Shown: positions 1-12,149, numbered from the stretch's first letter. The stretch: 26,009 bases of DNA from Basidiobolus heterosporus B8920 (GCA_000697455.1 JNET01034653.1:1-26009), one strand, 5' to 3'. Notes: a model not told the origin generated them from the letters alone. A program made the numbers and translations.

Positions 1-56
1 TTGAATTGTTTGGTAAGTTCACGTATTTTGTGGTTTACCAATTTTCTCTATCGAAA

Positions 57-1904
57 ATGAGCGTCGAAATGTCGAGAAAACGTGGCCTGTCCAACGAGAG
101 CCCGGCAAACAAGGAGAAGAAGATGAAGGAGAAGGAGGAATTGGAACTTGAAGCCTTAGTATTTGGCGGCGAAGAAGACATATGGAAAAATGCTGGTCAC
201 GAGTTAAGTGACGTAGAAAGTATTGAGGGTGAGGAAAGTGGCGGAGAGCAAGCCAATTTCGAAGGAATGGAAAGCGATCAAGTAGGTTATCGATCCTATA
301 TTGCTTTTGGTCATGTTTTACTTGAGATTTTAGTTAACTCATTTGCTATTTTTTTGTGGTTTCAAGCTCTTTTTCATGGACAGTGGCCCAGCTCCAACTG
401 AACCTGAAGACAGCGAAGAGGATTCTGAAGAGGAAGCCTCTGCGGAACAATCAGCCTCAGCTGCCTGGCAAGATGACGACGATGACGAGCTTGAAATTTC
501 GGTGGCTAGCAAAAGAACTTTACGTAAACTAAGAACTACTGAAGAAGAGGATGTGCTCTCTGGGAGAGAATACGAGCAAAGGCTTCGTCAACAGTAAGTT
601 TTGTGATCTGTAAAGCACTCGTGACATGCAGTTAAGCTCATAAATTGTACTTTCATAAAGGTTTGAAAAGATCCACCCTACTCCTTCTTGGGCTGATGGA
701 GATGTTCAGGATAGCGATGATGAGGATGAAGAAAATCTTCATATTCTTCGTAATACTAAAGGTTTTTTGAAGAAGCAAAAGACCAAGGTACTCCCTGGAG
801 ATTCTCTAGAAATTACCCGTCTACGCAATGCCAACCAGAAGGGATATTCACAAGTAAGGAGCTCTCTTTCATTTATTTCTACCAACCTATTCGGATTCTG
901 AACATACTTTGCTTCTAACCCTAAACAGAGTGTTATTCAATCAGTTGAATTCCATCCTAATGCACAAGTGCTTCTCACCGCAGGATTCGACAAAACCCTT
1001 CGACTCTTCCAAATTGACGGCAAGATCAACAACAAAATCCAATCTGTGCATTTTAAGGACTTGCCTATCCATCAAGCAGCCTTTACCCCCGAAGGCAACC
1101 AGATCTTACTATCTGGAAGACGCAAATACTTCTACGTCTACGATGTTGAAGCAGGTCAGATTACGAAGATCTCTGGAATCAGAGGTCGTGAGGAAAAGTC
1201 ACTCGAGAAGTTCAAGGTCTCACCCAATGGGGAATTTATTGCTTTCCAAGGACGCGAAGGATATATCGTATTGGTATCTCAGAGAACTAAGCAATGGGTT
1301 GCCAACCTGAAGATGAACGGCCAAGTAAGATCTATTGACTGGTCAGCTGACGGTCGCTACCTTTACTCTATCGGCACCGACACTGAAATCTACCAATGGG
1401 ATATGAAAACCATGCGCTGCACACGTAAATTCCCTGACTATGGAGGTTACAGACCAAGCATTATTTCAGTGTCCGACTCCAATGAATACTACGCTTGCGG
1501 GTAAGTCGACGGACAATTCATTTCGTAATCCGCCGATCCACAGCTAACCAATCATTCACTTTAGCTCTCAATCAGGTATTGTCAATATTTACGAGTCTGC
1601 TAGCCTCCAAGGCGAGAGCACTCCCCAGCCAGTCAAGTCCATCATGAACTTGACCACCAACGTAACTGGGATGAAGTTCAACCACGATTCTCAAATCTTG
1701 GGAATCTCTAGTCGTGCCAAGAAGGATCAATTCCGACTAGTCCACATGCCCACCATGACTGTGTTCAACAACTGGCCAACACACGGTACCCCACTTAGCT
1801 ATGTGAACGCATTCGACTTTTCTCCAGAGAGTGGCTACTTGGCTATTGGCAATGACAAAGGAAAGGTTTTGTTGTATCGTTTGGGACACTATCCTGTTGC
1901 TTGA
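57..1904 (+). CDS. UTP18: UTP18, U3 snoRNP / SSU processome WD40 protein
   Basis: Likely the nucleolar small-subunit processome protein Utp18, which acts in 18S pre-rRNA processing. Proposed exons are 57-285, 392-593, 661-853, 929-1500 and 1565-1904, giving 511 residues; the total is in frame. The N-terminal third is acidic and Lys-rich, with a basic LRKLR segment followed by SGREYEQRLR, then HPTPSWA, all typical of the family. The WD40 propeller starts near QSVEFHPNAQVLLTAGFDKT and continues to the C-terminus (LAIGNDKGKVLLYRLGHYP). Yeast Utp18 is somewhat longer (about 590). Introns 2-4 have clean GTAAGT/GTAAGG donors. The first intron is the weak point: donor 286 with acceptor 391 keeps frame, but the better-looking donor GTAGGT at 282 does not pair with a nearby in-frame acceptor. 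The start is the first ATG, AAAATGA. It converges on SDHB. Confidence 0.93.
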
Positions 1905-2404
1905 GAGCTGTTCACTCGAAACTATTCATTCTCTCCAGCCACTATTCCCATGTAGCCTAGAATTCTCACCCTACTCCAATGTTCTTTCGTTTTACACCCA
2001 AGTGATCGGACAGAAACCATCTCTACCGCGCTTTTATGTTATTTATTTCTCTTAAATAGACCCTTTATTCATAATGAACCCTCATAACCTTGGATTTTCA
2101 CAATATATTGTATCGCACCTTGCGCACCTCTCACATCCCTCAACCACTAGAGATCAAAAAATCCTTGACAAAAGAATGAAAATGTATTTCTGAATACGGA
2201 CGGCTCATCGACTGCTCATTTAGAATTAATTTATTTATCAAAATCCATGATTGCTAATTGAGGTAAACGAATCAGTTAGGTTTGCTGGGAGAATGTGGGA
2301 GAGTGAAAGGGAATTGGTGAGTGCTTAGTGATGCAGGAGAATTTACACATTCGAATGGAATGATGAAAGGCGTGCGTTTGTAATTACTCCCATGGATAGC
2401 TGGT
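1905..2404. other. Convergent 3' intergenic region UTP18/SDHB
   Basis: No gene is seen in these 500 bases. It holds the 3' untranslated regions of two convergent genes and is AT-rich. No repeat or RNA gene was recognised. Confidence 0.6.
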
Positions 2405-3461
2405 CTACTCAGCAGCCATCATCTTCTTGATCTCGGCAATAGCTTTACCGGGATTCAAGCCCTTGGGGCAAGTTCTAGCACAGTTCATGATTGTATGGCA
2501 ACGGTACAAGCTGAAAGGATTCTGCAACTTCTCACGACGTTCAGGTCCATACTCGTCTCTGGAATCAATCATCCAACGGTAGGCCTGCATTAAGACGGCC
2601 GGGCCAAGATATTCATCTTGATTCCACCAGTATGAGGGGCATGAGGTAGAGCAACACGCGCAAAGAATACATTCGTACAGGCCATCTAGCTTCTTACGAT
2701 CCTCGATACTCTGAAGATTCTCTCTATCTCCCTCCTTTTTAGGATTCTTTTGTTTAAGGTAGGGCTCAATGCTCTTGTATTGTTTGTAGAAATTGGTGAG
2801 ATCAGGAACCAAATCCTTTACAACATACATGTGAGGCAAAGGATAGACCTTGACATCCGACTTGTCCTCACGTTCAATCTTGCAGATACAGGCGAGAGTA
2901 TTGCAACCGCCAATGTTCATAGCACAGGAACCGCAGATTCCTACATTCCATTTCAAAGTGAGTAAACGGAACTGGCAAGACTCGATTGATTAAAATACCT
3001 TCACGGCAGGAACGACGGAAGGTCAAGGTAGGATCGATTTCATTCTTGATCTTCAGCAGGGCGTCCAGAACCATTGGGCCACAGGTATTGATATCGATGG
3101 TATAATCCTGCAGTTTTGGCTTCTCGGTGGGTGCATCGGGGTTCTATGGCATTCGTTTAGTATCCGAAACTACCCAAAGCGTCTCAATGATAATATCACG
3201 TACCCAACGATAAATAGAAAAGGTTTTATAGAGAGGGGGTTTACCAGTAACTGAAACCTCTTCACTTGCTTGTGGTGAAGTGGTAGTTTGGAGGCCTCTA
3301 ACGCTAAGGTTGGCAAGCTAAGGTGTAGCAAACTTCATTAGTATGTGTCTGCATATTGTAAGGTGACGAAACGGGATTCACTTTGCACTAACCATAGGTG
3401 CTTGTCTCGCTATAGGTCTCACCGAAGTCTTCGATACAGCAGCTAAGAGCGCAAAAGTCAT
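2405..3461 (-). CDS. SDHB: SDHB, succinate dehydrogenase iron-sulfur subunit
   Basis: This is the iron-sulfur subunit of mitochondrial succinate dehydrogenase (complex II), passing electrons from the flavoprotein to ubiquinone. Exons on the minus strand are 3461-3393, 3317-3204, 3143-2999 and 2940-2405, giving 287 residues, normal for the family. The first 23 residues ([20 protein letters not shown]...) form a basic, acid-free mitochondrial presequence. The [2Fe-2S] ligands are Cys107, 112, 115 and 127 (CREGICGSC...). The second domain has [12 protein letters not shown] (Cys200, 203, 206, 210), then Cys257, 263 and 267 in [14 protein letters not shown], covering the 4Fe-4S and 3Fe-4S centres. 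All expected ligands are present. Introns are short; one splits the GG of CREG|ICGSC. A TATA-like AATATATCC lies about 100 nt upstream. Confidence 0.98.
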
Positions 3462-4544
3462 ACTGATGTTGTCCAGTAAAGTAAAAGTAGTCAAGGAAAG
3501 CGAAAGAACAAAGAAAAGGGCTGAGTTCAAACAAAAGGTGGTTAGGGAACTCCAGGGATATATTTTAGGGAAAGCCTGTGTTGGGGAAAGCCTGAACCTT
3601 CCGAAGATATACGGGTGATCCGTTTCGGGTTCGGAAGCTAGATCATTGAAGATCGGATCATCATAATTATGCTATTACCACAAGTCAAAATGGCCCGTTT
3701 TTAGCTAGATTACTCATATCTGGAATTGTATGGAGCCCCACGTCCTTTCAAGCATTGACAGGTGACGTTTGTACGGAGATCGAACTAGCTCACTTCCCAA
3801 CGAACCTTTTGTTCACATATAAGTTTTGGGGGATTTGAAGTAACATAGGGGTGGGGCTGAGAGATTTTGGGCCGGCGTAACTAACAGTGGCTAAATTCTT
3901 CATGATTCATGTGTGAACTAGACTATTCCTTAAAAGAACTGCTACAAGACTCGACTTCCAAATGATGCTAAAGAACATGGCAGCAATCAAAATCCGAACA
4001 TTTCCCACGTCAGGTACGGTTACACGCACTCGGCATTTCACCCAGTGTGGCCAATCAATTTTCTTAGGTTTGTCCGAATTGGAAACGAGTATTCCGAGTC
4101 TATTTCGCGTTCAGAAAAATGATTAATTGATCAGTATCTAATCCAGAATGCATCATTTGCTCTAGAATACAATGGCTTACTTAAAAACATGGAACTTTAC
4201 CCTGAATGGCTCTAATGATTGATATTTCATTACATTCGCTAATTCGTTAATCCTGGCTCAACCACCGTTATTCCGAGTAAATGCCACTAAAAGTGTCACC
4301 AAAAATGCCATAAATATAGTAATACTAGTTGTAACTTTGAGTTCGGTCTCAATGGTCAACCAGAACCGCCGTTATTAGTCTCTCCAAAATCTAACTTGTC
4401 CTATCGTTGAAGCTGTGGAGGTGTAACTCTACTATTGAGTCAAAGATCAAACAGGACTGCAAATGGACGTTATCTACATTTATTAGTGAATTATTTACAA
4501 GTCTCTGGGTATTGTTACAGGGTCATTTGTTAGAATGGCTCCTA
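3462..4544. other. Intergenic, promoter side of SDHB
   Basis: I see no convincing gene in about 1.1 kb. Short open frames here lack family signatures and codon structure. Near the SDHB start there is a short direct repeat, GGGAAAGCCTG, present twice within 30 bases around 3568-3594. The remainder is AT-rich and without obvious repeats. Confidence 0.5.
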
Positions 4545-5143
4545 CTACGCCCGAAGCGAACGATCAAAATAATGTATGTATGTACTCTCGTAGGTGGGGG
4601 GTGGAGTCTGAATCCAATGTTCATTTTGACCAAGATGCAGAGGTATTGTGGGTGTATTCGTTTCAAAGTTGGTTAGGGGAATACCTTGCCTATTCGTGAT
4701 GATTTCTACCGTTCCAACGGGTAGAGTTGGTATAGTTTCTAAGGGGCTGTATGCAGGCGCGGGTTCCCTAATTTGCAACATTTCTGAAGATTGTCCAGTC
4801 GAATCATAGGACGAATCAACCTGTTGGTGGTATAACTGGCGTTTTTGAAAGCAAGGAAGTGAAGCCATATAACTAGCCGATTGAAATAAAACGATGCCAA
4901 GCACAACTATCGAGAGTAACTCAATAACAAAAAGACTGATTGAGTAGTATTTCGGAGCTATGGAGCAAGAGTCTACGTTAATATCGAAGTACCATAAAGT
5001 GACTTGGTCGAGAATTTACCATCGCGTAATAATTGAGGATTGGAACTAGCTGTCCGACTAATGCCTATAGAGATTAAGCATAGTATCATCACGCTTGATA
5101 GTACACCAAACAAATACCAGTGATGCTCCTGTAAATTCGACAT
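4545..5143 (-). CDS. Unrecognised two-helix membrane protein with PPxY tail
   Basis: I do not recognise this family. Exons are 5143-5020 and 4972-4545, split by a 47-nt intron with donor GTAAAT, branch-like ATTAAC and acceptor GTAG. They give 183 residues. Residues about 9-28 form a hydrophobic segment (WYLFGVLSSVMILCLISIGI) and residues about 52-71 a second one, with a Glu59 inside. A Cys44 lies in the short loop between. The remaining ~110 residues are hydrophilic, rich in Pro, Thr and Gln, and end with PPPTYES at 165-171, a canonical PPxY WW-domain ligand; PAPAYSP near 112-118 is a weaker relative. By inference this is a membrane protein with a cytosolic tail able to recruit a Nedd4/Rsp5-type ligase. 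The predicted start is the only ATG before the first helix. The second exon alone would look like a one-helix protein. Confidence 0.6.
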
Positions 5144-5733
5144 TGATCAGAGCTTAAAGTTTAGTTCGGATACGGGATGTAGGTCTGTTAAATAGTACTC
5201 TGCAAAGAAGCCTTAAAAAGGGATGGTTCTCTTATCTAGCTCTATATGGCCCAATTCGAACACCATCAATTAGGTTACAACTCCTTACATTCTGTTTATA
5301 GATGCTTGGATTTCTTTCTCTAGATTCTCTTTCGTCATGGCTCACTATTTGGGAATGAGATGCGATATTTTGCTACTTTATCATCTTATCGATTGTAGAT
5401 TTAAATAGAAGTAATTACCGTGTCGGGAGGCATTGACATCATGAAGAGTGGCAAATCATTCGAATCTGTGAATGCCTTGTTCATTGTACAACCGCTTAAT
5501 ACGAATTCTAAGACCAAGTGGCGGTGTGACCAAGCGAATGACCATCTTTCTTTATACAGACAGCATTGAAATGTTTATTAGGTACACTCGTAAAGCGGTG
5601 AATTGACAAGAATTGAGTGATTTCACGCGTTACATGGCTCAACTCGTGAAGATTGTAAATAATAATGTGCTTACTCTCCGTCATCATCTCGCGTGCATGT
5701 GATTGGCCTATTGTGATGTGTTAGTTGATTGAT
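5144..5733. other. Intergenic between MED15 3' end and membrane-protein promoter
   Basis: No gene is seen in 590 bases. It contains the MED15 3' end and the upstream region of the next minus-strand gene. AT-rich, with no recognised repeat. Confidence 0.5.
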
Positions 5734-8626
5734 TTAAACACTCAACGGCTTAGTCCATATTTGTGCTTTTTCATCGGTATCTTGAAATTCGGATTCATGT
5801 TCCTCAGACCATCCACCAACAAATGGGTCAAATAAGCCCATGCCAGATCGCCGCACAACAACCGACGAAAGAGCATTCTTGATGATATGCGGGAATTCGG
5901 AATCTGTAGAGGAAATAAATATTCAATACATGATTGTTCATTTAAGCGCAAATCTAACTATTATACCTGATTTCAAGCTGTCTAATATGTTGGTTACGAA
6001 ATCCAAGGGATTGACCTCAACTGGGACAGGTTCTTCCAGTAGTTCTTTTGGTAGGTTGGATGTGATTGACGTATGTGCAGTGGTTTGTTGATCTAAAGAT
6101 GCTTGCATTTGTCCGAGTTGGCTTGGTGGAACCTGACCTGGTGCCAGTTTTTGAGATTGCATCATCTTTTGTTGCTGTAATCTTTGCTGTTGTCGTTGCT
6201 GATTTAGCGCCATGGCCTGAGCATTCTTCGCTTGCAAATCCGGTCGCATAGTAAGATCATTGACCCCTTGCTGCCTTGGAGAGCCTGTAAAGGTGCCAAG
6301 CCCGATTTGTGGTGATTTGCGTTTCGTAGGAGGTAATCTTAGGTCAGCGGTAGTTAGAGGATGTTTTAAGGAGTTGGCGTCAGCAGACTGGGAAGCTGAT
6401 TGATCCGCGTTGTTCGTTGCAGTTGGGACCGTGGGCTGAGTGACCTAATTTTGAGTATAATATGAATAAAAGACTATAATTGGTGGCACAATAAGAAAAC
6501 AATTTCGTACTTGAGGTCTAGTATTTTGCCCGGCGGCAGAAGGGGTAGCGCCTAGTTGCTGAGCATTGGGTTGAGGCACGTTGCTTGCTGCGGCCATTTG
6601 TGTGCGCACGAACATGAAGTACCGCTGAAATTGTTCCCGGAGTTTTTTTAGGTTCGTGGGTGAAATGACATATTGCCCTTTCGGTAGTGCATCGAGCTGA
6701 TCTTGAAACAGCAATTTCTATGGTCCTTAATTTAGTATTGTAAAGATGTATAAATAAAATACGAGATAAGTCTACCATCATCATCAGTCGTTTGGTGGCT
6801 TCTGTGCTTGAAGTAAGATGGAAAAACAAAGGTAATAGCTTATCTAGTTTCTGGAACATGGGTGTCATTTGCTCCATCTACGAACATATTAGCCAAGATG
6901 AGGATGAGAATTTTCACATTCACCTGAGTTAGAAGGGTGTACCTGTGCACGGATCTCTCGCTTCTCATCATCAGTTAATCCTTCAATTGGCGAGGTTTTC
7001 ACTGGGAAAGTGAAAGATGGTTAATTGAAAGACTCTGTGCAATATCAGCCATGTCTATAACAAACCTCGCCCAGCTAATAGCTGTCTGCTAATACCAGCG
7101 ACAGTATTGACTGCAGCACCATGCTGTAGTGGCGTCATAGGCTTTGCTCCTCCCCCGACTTCAACTGCTGGTATATTGGGTGAGCTTGATACGTCTACGA
7201 TATTTTGGACTCTTGAGTCGGCTTGTTGACCCATAGTTGATGGACGAGCACCTAGCGGTATTTGAGCGGTAGGCGGTCTTGCCTGTGACTGGTTCACGGA
7301 TTGCTGTAGTTGTGCTTGTTGAAGCTGCTGTTGCTGCGCTTGAAGCTGTTGTTGGATATGTTGCTTTTGTTGTCTTTGTAGCATTTGCTTTTGTAGCATA
7401 GCCTGTGGATTCAGCATTGCCATTTGACCTAATCTAGTCAATTGTGGTGATTGTTGCTGGGCTTGTGCTTGCTGTAAATTATTGTTGTCTAGTGATACAT
7501 TGACTGGATTTTGACTACCGCCTGGAATTTGTGTCTGTGCTGCCTGCCCTGCGGGATTGAATTGACCAGCAGCTAGACGTTGTTTTAATATAGCAATCTG
7601 AGTAGGGGATAAATTGTTGGGATTGATATTTTTCAACATCGATGCCAAAGCATGTTGTCGAGCTAGATTGCTTGCATTGTTCGCTTGAAGAGGTCTTCCT
7701 TGGGCATTCATTTGTGGTCTTGCTTGTTGCTGTAAGCCACCAGCAGCGTTTAGATTCATAAGATTTACACGTGGCGATTGGAGATTAGCTTGGGCTTGTT
7801 GTGGAGATGTATGGGCTTGCATATTCAATTGAGCCTGTTGATTAACAAGCCCTTGTAAATTCTGTTGCTGAGCAGCTGCTTGTGAGGCGGCGGTGGCAGA
7901 TTGTGCTTGATTCTGAAGAGTTGCCTGTTGTTGCTGAGGAGAGGCCTGATTTGGTAGACCACTGTGTGCTACTTGAGGCGAGTGTGTAGCATTAAATTCA
8001 TTTCCAGCATTTAAATTGGCTACCAAATTTTGTAAATCAATACAAAGTTTCTAACAAGATAAGGAGACTATAAAATCTACACACCACCATCACCACCGGC
8101 CATCTGAGTACCACCATTCCCATTGTTAGCTAGTAAAAATATGACATTGGGTCAAAAAGTTATCGCAAGGCGCTTGGCATCTATAACTAACAAGTCTACA
8201 AACCAACCTTTTGCAGCCTGAATTTGAGACTTGATCTGATAAAACTTTTTTCCATATGCTCTCAAATAATCTTGCTACAAGTATAATGCAACATGAGTGA
8301 GTGTGGTTTTTTTTGTTTGGCGGTGCAGAAAAGTGAGAAACCTTGGTAGCCATCTTTGTGAAGATGAACGATTCAAAAGTGGTCGCTACTTTGATGATTT
8401 GTTCTTGCGGAAGATTTGGGGACAACATTTTTAAATGTACAGCACTACAAAGGTGAGTTTGATTAATAAGTCCAAGTAAAGGGATCTGAGTAATGTATAC
8501 TATATATCTAAGGTCCACTATAGATCCAATAACTTACAGACTCTTTATCAGCTTCGCACGCTCATCCGAAGGAAAAGTGGCCCTCCAATCATCAGGAGAA
8601 AGTGCTTGCTGCTGATTTACCTGCAT
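5734..8626 (-). CDS. MED15: MED15/GAL11, Mediator tail subunit with KIX domain
   Basis: This is a Mediator tail subunit that contacts transcriptional activators. Ten exons were joined in frame: 8626-8538, 8444-8342, 8274-8208, 8129-8085, 8019-7066, 7001-6943, 6877-6776, 6717-6511, 6444-5967 and 5903-5734, giving 757 residues. Residues about 14-86 resemble the KIX fold of fungal MED15: DDWRATFPSDERAKLIKSL, then a helix around TTFESFIFTKMATK, then QDYLRAYGKKFYQIKSQIQ. A long Gln/Asn/Ala-rich disordered stretch follows (largely exon 5). After it come a helical segment with FQKLDKLLPLFFHL and REQFQRYFMFVRTQM, a KRKSP patch, a second Gln-rich coil, and a C-terminal block with FPHIIKNALSSVVVRRSGMG. 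Nine introns of 58-93 nt are all GT-AG. The start ATG is followed directly by CAGGTAAAT, which could also be a splice donor, so an upstream exon cannot be excluded. It is divergent from the coiled-coil gene. Confidence 0.9.
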
Positions 8627-9563
8627 TGTAATGTAACCAAGTTGCAAAGAGCTAAAAACACCTAGGGATCCCTAAATATAGTGAATATCTCATGTCAGAT
8701 ATTTGGTAGAGTTTCATGTAAAAACGTTTTAGATCAATCACTAAGACATTTGATTTTATGAAAATTGTATAACTTAGTCATAGCTTCGATTCAAACGACG
8801 GCTATATTTTGCTGATACGATCATAGAAAATATTGGACCATTGACTGTTGATTGATTTGTCTATTTAGTAAATAATCAGGAGACATGCATAAATATTCTA
8901 CAAATTCTGATATACAATTACTGTGTGCAACCCATAATCTCCGCTTGCTTCGTAGGGAAATCCCAGGAAATGCTAGGAAATCACAAAGCACTCATCTCTA
9001 CCGAGAGGACTTTGTGAGCGAGTATTTACTGCTAGTACACATGCTAGTAATCTATGTTTGCATAGATCCATTGTTCAATAGGATTGGAACATGACTTACG
9101 TTACATCGGACAACAATTGAATACACTGATAATGTCAAGGAACAAGGTGAACTTGACTTTAGCAAAGTTGTTGTTCATAAAAATAACTGAGACCAGGTTT
9201 GATCACTCGAAATCATATTAATGATTACTTGATATTTTAATAAGCTCATTTATTCTGTCGTATTTGACTTGGGATTAATTTGATTATTTTTGGATTTGTA
9301 CTATCATTGTCCCCCTTTCCCACTTCTTTCTCTCGCCTCTTTCTTCAGCTGTCACCTTGCTGTGGTTTCTTTTCCCGCCTACCTGAAAAGAAGCTTTTGT
9401 CTATCTCCCTGTCTCATTGAGTCTGATTCTTGTTTAGCAGTATTCTATAGCTTTGTTTGCTTTAATCTCGTAGATAATTGTGAAGAACCAATTCTCATAC
9501 GGTTACTGGTGACTCTCTTTTTGACAACACATACAATTGACAAAGTCGTTAGAGCATAATCTT
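8627..9563. promoter_or_regulatory. Divergent intergenic region, MED15 / coiled-coil gene
   Basis: This 937-base region separates two divergently transcribed genes and must carry both promoters. No coding sequence is convincing. A pyrimidine-rich tract lies at about 9309-9350 on the plus strand (CCCCCTTTCCC, then CTTTCTCTCGCCTCTTTCTTCAG), in the expected place for a fungal core promoter or a 5'UTR intron acceptor. No clear TATA box was picked out. Confidence 0.5.
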
Positions 9564-11173
9564 ATGGGAAAAGATTCGAGCATTATGACAAGCATGCAAG
9601 GTTTTCCCAACTTCAAAAGTACCAAACCTCCTCAAGCTGCCTCCACTCCCTCTAAAATACGCAACTTAATGGAGCAGCAACCAACCGCTCGAGTTTCTTC
9701 AAGTACACCTGGGAGATTACCTAAAAATGGTCCCATAATTTTACGCCCCGGTGAAGATGGTTTATTCAGCCCAACAGCAAGGAAATTTCCTCAAGGAGGA
9801 TATGCCAAATCTGAACTAGGTTTCTATTCTTCCAGCCCAAACAAAGCTCGCTCAGATGATGGTTTTGGCTCGGATTCCTCAGACTCTAGTAACATAGCTA
9901 GTGTTTTAAGTGTGAAAACAGACATTAACAGAAGAGTACGCCCCCTATCTATGTCTCGTTATTCTTCTATACCACAAAGAGGTCAATCTGAAGATCTTGA
10001 AGCTAAGGAAGCTCGTACAAACCGAAAAGTATTTTGTTTTCCCAACTTCAACCTAACTATCCCATCTTTATTAAGCTCAATTTATTCAGATCATGGACCT
10101 CGAGATCTCCAACAGCTCACTATTATCCATTAACGCTTCACTAGAATCAACGATAAAGAAACAAACAGCGCAAATTGACCAGTTAGAGAAAAAAATCAGC
10201 AGGTAGCTTATACGGCGATTTCGTAGGAGGTCAGGTTCCTTATCCCATTTCTATATAGGGGTGGCTCAATGGATCTCACAGCGCTGGATGTTCCTTTACC
10301 AAACTGGGAGGTAAAGTTGCGCACTCACTACCGTTTTCTTGAAATCTATTGATATGAAGGTTTACCTAGGATATCACACTATCGCCTGGGGACGAGGAAG
10401 ACGACAACATTGATCTTGTAAACGACCAAGTGTTTGCTCGCGTCTGCACTATGGTCGACTCCTTAATCACAGACGCCAAGAAATCTCTGGACTATAAAAC
10501 CCAAGCTAATGGTGGCAAAGTGCTGACTACGTTTAAATCTGGTACATTCCTGTCCACATTCTTCCACCAATCTCCAAGAATCTTACACCCACCTTCCTAA
10601 ATCAATCCAGACGAGAAGATCAACGAATTGTATGATGAAACACCAAGAAACTTAAGTGACATAGGTGAAGAGGATGAACACGAGCTAAACTTTGAATCAC
10701 CCGAAGAAGCACTCAGCAATGCAGAGATTGGGTGCCAAACAGAGCCTGCAGATCTCACAGACAGTAGCACCCAAACCGATGTAAACGAACAACGCATAAA
10801 AGAGCTTATCAACCAAATATGGGATCTCACTGACAAAAGGATCTCCACAGCCTCAAAAACCAGTGGACCAGCGACACAGAAGCTGTTTAGCAGCAGCGAT
10901 TCCATATACAACATATTGTCCCAATTAAAGGAGCAACTAGGTTGTGACGAGGTTGAAGGAAGCGTTCGATCTTCGCATCCCCAGACCACAAATGTACAAA
11001 GTAGAACCACGGTAACGAGACCGCGTAACTCCATCAGTAATCCCTCCACCCCACAGTCAGCTCGTAGCACCAAAAAAACTTCAAATGCGTTCATCAAAAC
11101 TCCTAGCAAAGCACCACATCCGGATCCACATCCTTCACCCAATAATTATGTCAAAATCAAAACACGTGTATAA
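9564..11173 (+). CDS. Coiled-coil, low-complexity protein with paired QT motifs
   Basis: Function not recognised. Exons 9564-10028, 10090-10202, 10259-10310, 10370-10541 and 10611-11173 join in frame to 454 residues. Residues 1-155 are Ser/Pro-rich and probably disordered. Residues about 156-192 (exon 2) hold a heptad-like segment starting IMDLEISNSSLLSINASLE and ending QLEKKIS, a likely coiled coil; I recall similar LEISN-SLL-IN segments in uncharacterised fungal proteins, but this was not checked. An acidic stretch follows (GDEEDDNIDL, then IGEEDEHELNF). IGCQTEPAD (CQT at 309-311) and SSTQTDVNE (TQT at 321-323) sit 12 residues apart and resemble dynein light chain LC8 ligands. The tail is basic and Ser/Thr/Pro-rich. 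The ATG chosen is the first in the frame. A cytoskeletal or scaffold role is inference only. Confidence 0.75.
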
Positions 11174-12149
11174 CTTTCGAATACGCCTCATGTTAATCCC
11201 TATCCTTACCATTAATGGAGCTATCCCATTTGCTTCCAAGTTGATCATTACATGTATTCCACTGAATCGAAAAGAGGCAGAACTGTCATCAATAATCCGG
11301 CGATTTTGCTATCCTTGACCAGCTACTTCCCTCACCTTTACTCTCATTCTCATTCTCATTCTCACTCTCACTCTCACTCTCACTCTCTTTTTCCTTATCC
11401 TCACCGACACTCTTGTAAATGATTAGTTAATATTAAGCATACTTTTATTGTTCTTCCCTTCAGCCTTCATTCATTTCTAGCACACATTTCTAGCACGAGC
11501 ATGAGGTGTAATTGAAAAAATAGATTAAAAAGCACAAAGCCAAGTCCGTTGTTGCTTGCGAGTTGTACAGTCAAGTGCTAGTTGATTGAAGTGGTAGTGG
11601 GATATGCGCCACCTAATCATTACATCATTACCAACAATGTTACACTAAATATCAGCCATGCATTCTGTGGTAAAGTATTCGTTTCAGTCGAATCCCTTAT
11701 CATTGTCTTTGTCCCACCATCCATCTTTGATAAAAGTGGCATCTAGATACTGCTTGGCATAGTGTGCTCTTGACAACAGGAATTTTGTGAAACCACCAGG
11801 CAAATTGTTCGCTCTCGGAAACCATCATTTGTTTATTCCTTTTATGATGTCGAGGGTGGTTATAGCACAAAGACGGCTTGCTTAATGAATATTATTGGTA
11901 AATACTTTAATCACACAACTCTAGGCCATTTTGGCGATACTTTATCAATAAACCATATATGAGTAAGCCTCACCTCTTCGAACTAGTCGGTAGACTTTTT
12001 ACATATTAGCATAGTTTATTATATCAGTAGCCAAGAGGTAATAACGTACTCTGGCTCTTTAGAACAGTCGAGAAACTTACGAAGCTGATTTCTGTCTGTC
12101 TGAGGACACTTACTTCCAAGTTAGAGCTTGGTTAGCTTGAGCCAAGCTT
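11174..12149. other. Convergent 3' intergenic region
   Basis: About 1 kb without a supported gene between convergent coding regions. It contains the hexamer microsatellite at 11340-11390 and otherwise AT-rich sequence. Short open frames on both strands show no recognisable signature. Confidence 0.5.
11340..11390. repeat. CTCATT/CTCACT hexamer microsatellite
   Basis: A run of tandem hexamers: about three CTCATT units followed by about five CTCACT units, ending in CTCTTTTTCC. It lies in the 3' flank of the coiled-coil gene. The two-block structure suggests one point change that spread by slippage. Confidence 0.9.

Noticed and set aside
3462-4544. Search for a missing gene or mobile element in the longest simple intergenic stretch
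   Set aside because: No long frame, terminal repeats, transposase motif or RNA-gene structure could be recognised.
4407-4676. 89-residue plus-strand open frame antisense to the PPxY membrane protein
   Set aside because: No motif. The opposite strand has a coherent spliced gene with helices and a PPxY tail.
9290-9559. 89-residue plus-strand open frame upstream of the coiled-coil gene
   Set aside because: It translates a pyrimidine-rich promoter tract into Phe/Leu/Cys/Ser residues, lacks a credible ATG start, and has no family signal.
10597-11142. 181-residue open frame on the minus strand, antisense to the last exon of the coiled-coil gene
   Set aside because: It mirrors a low-complexity coding exon. 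Its Ser/Cys/Leu/Val composition is what reverse-complement reading produces, and the plus-strand frame continues properly spliced upstream exons.
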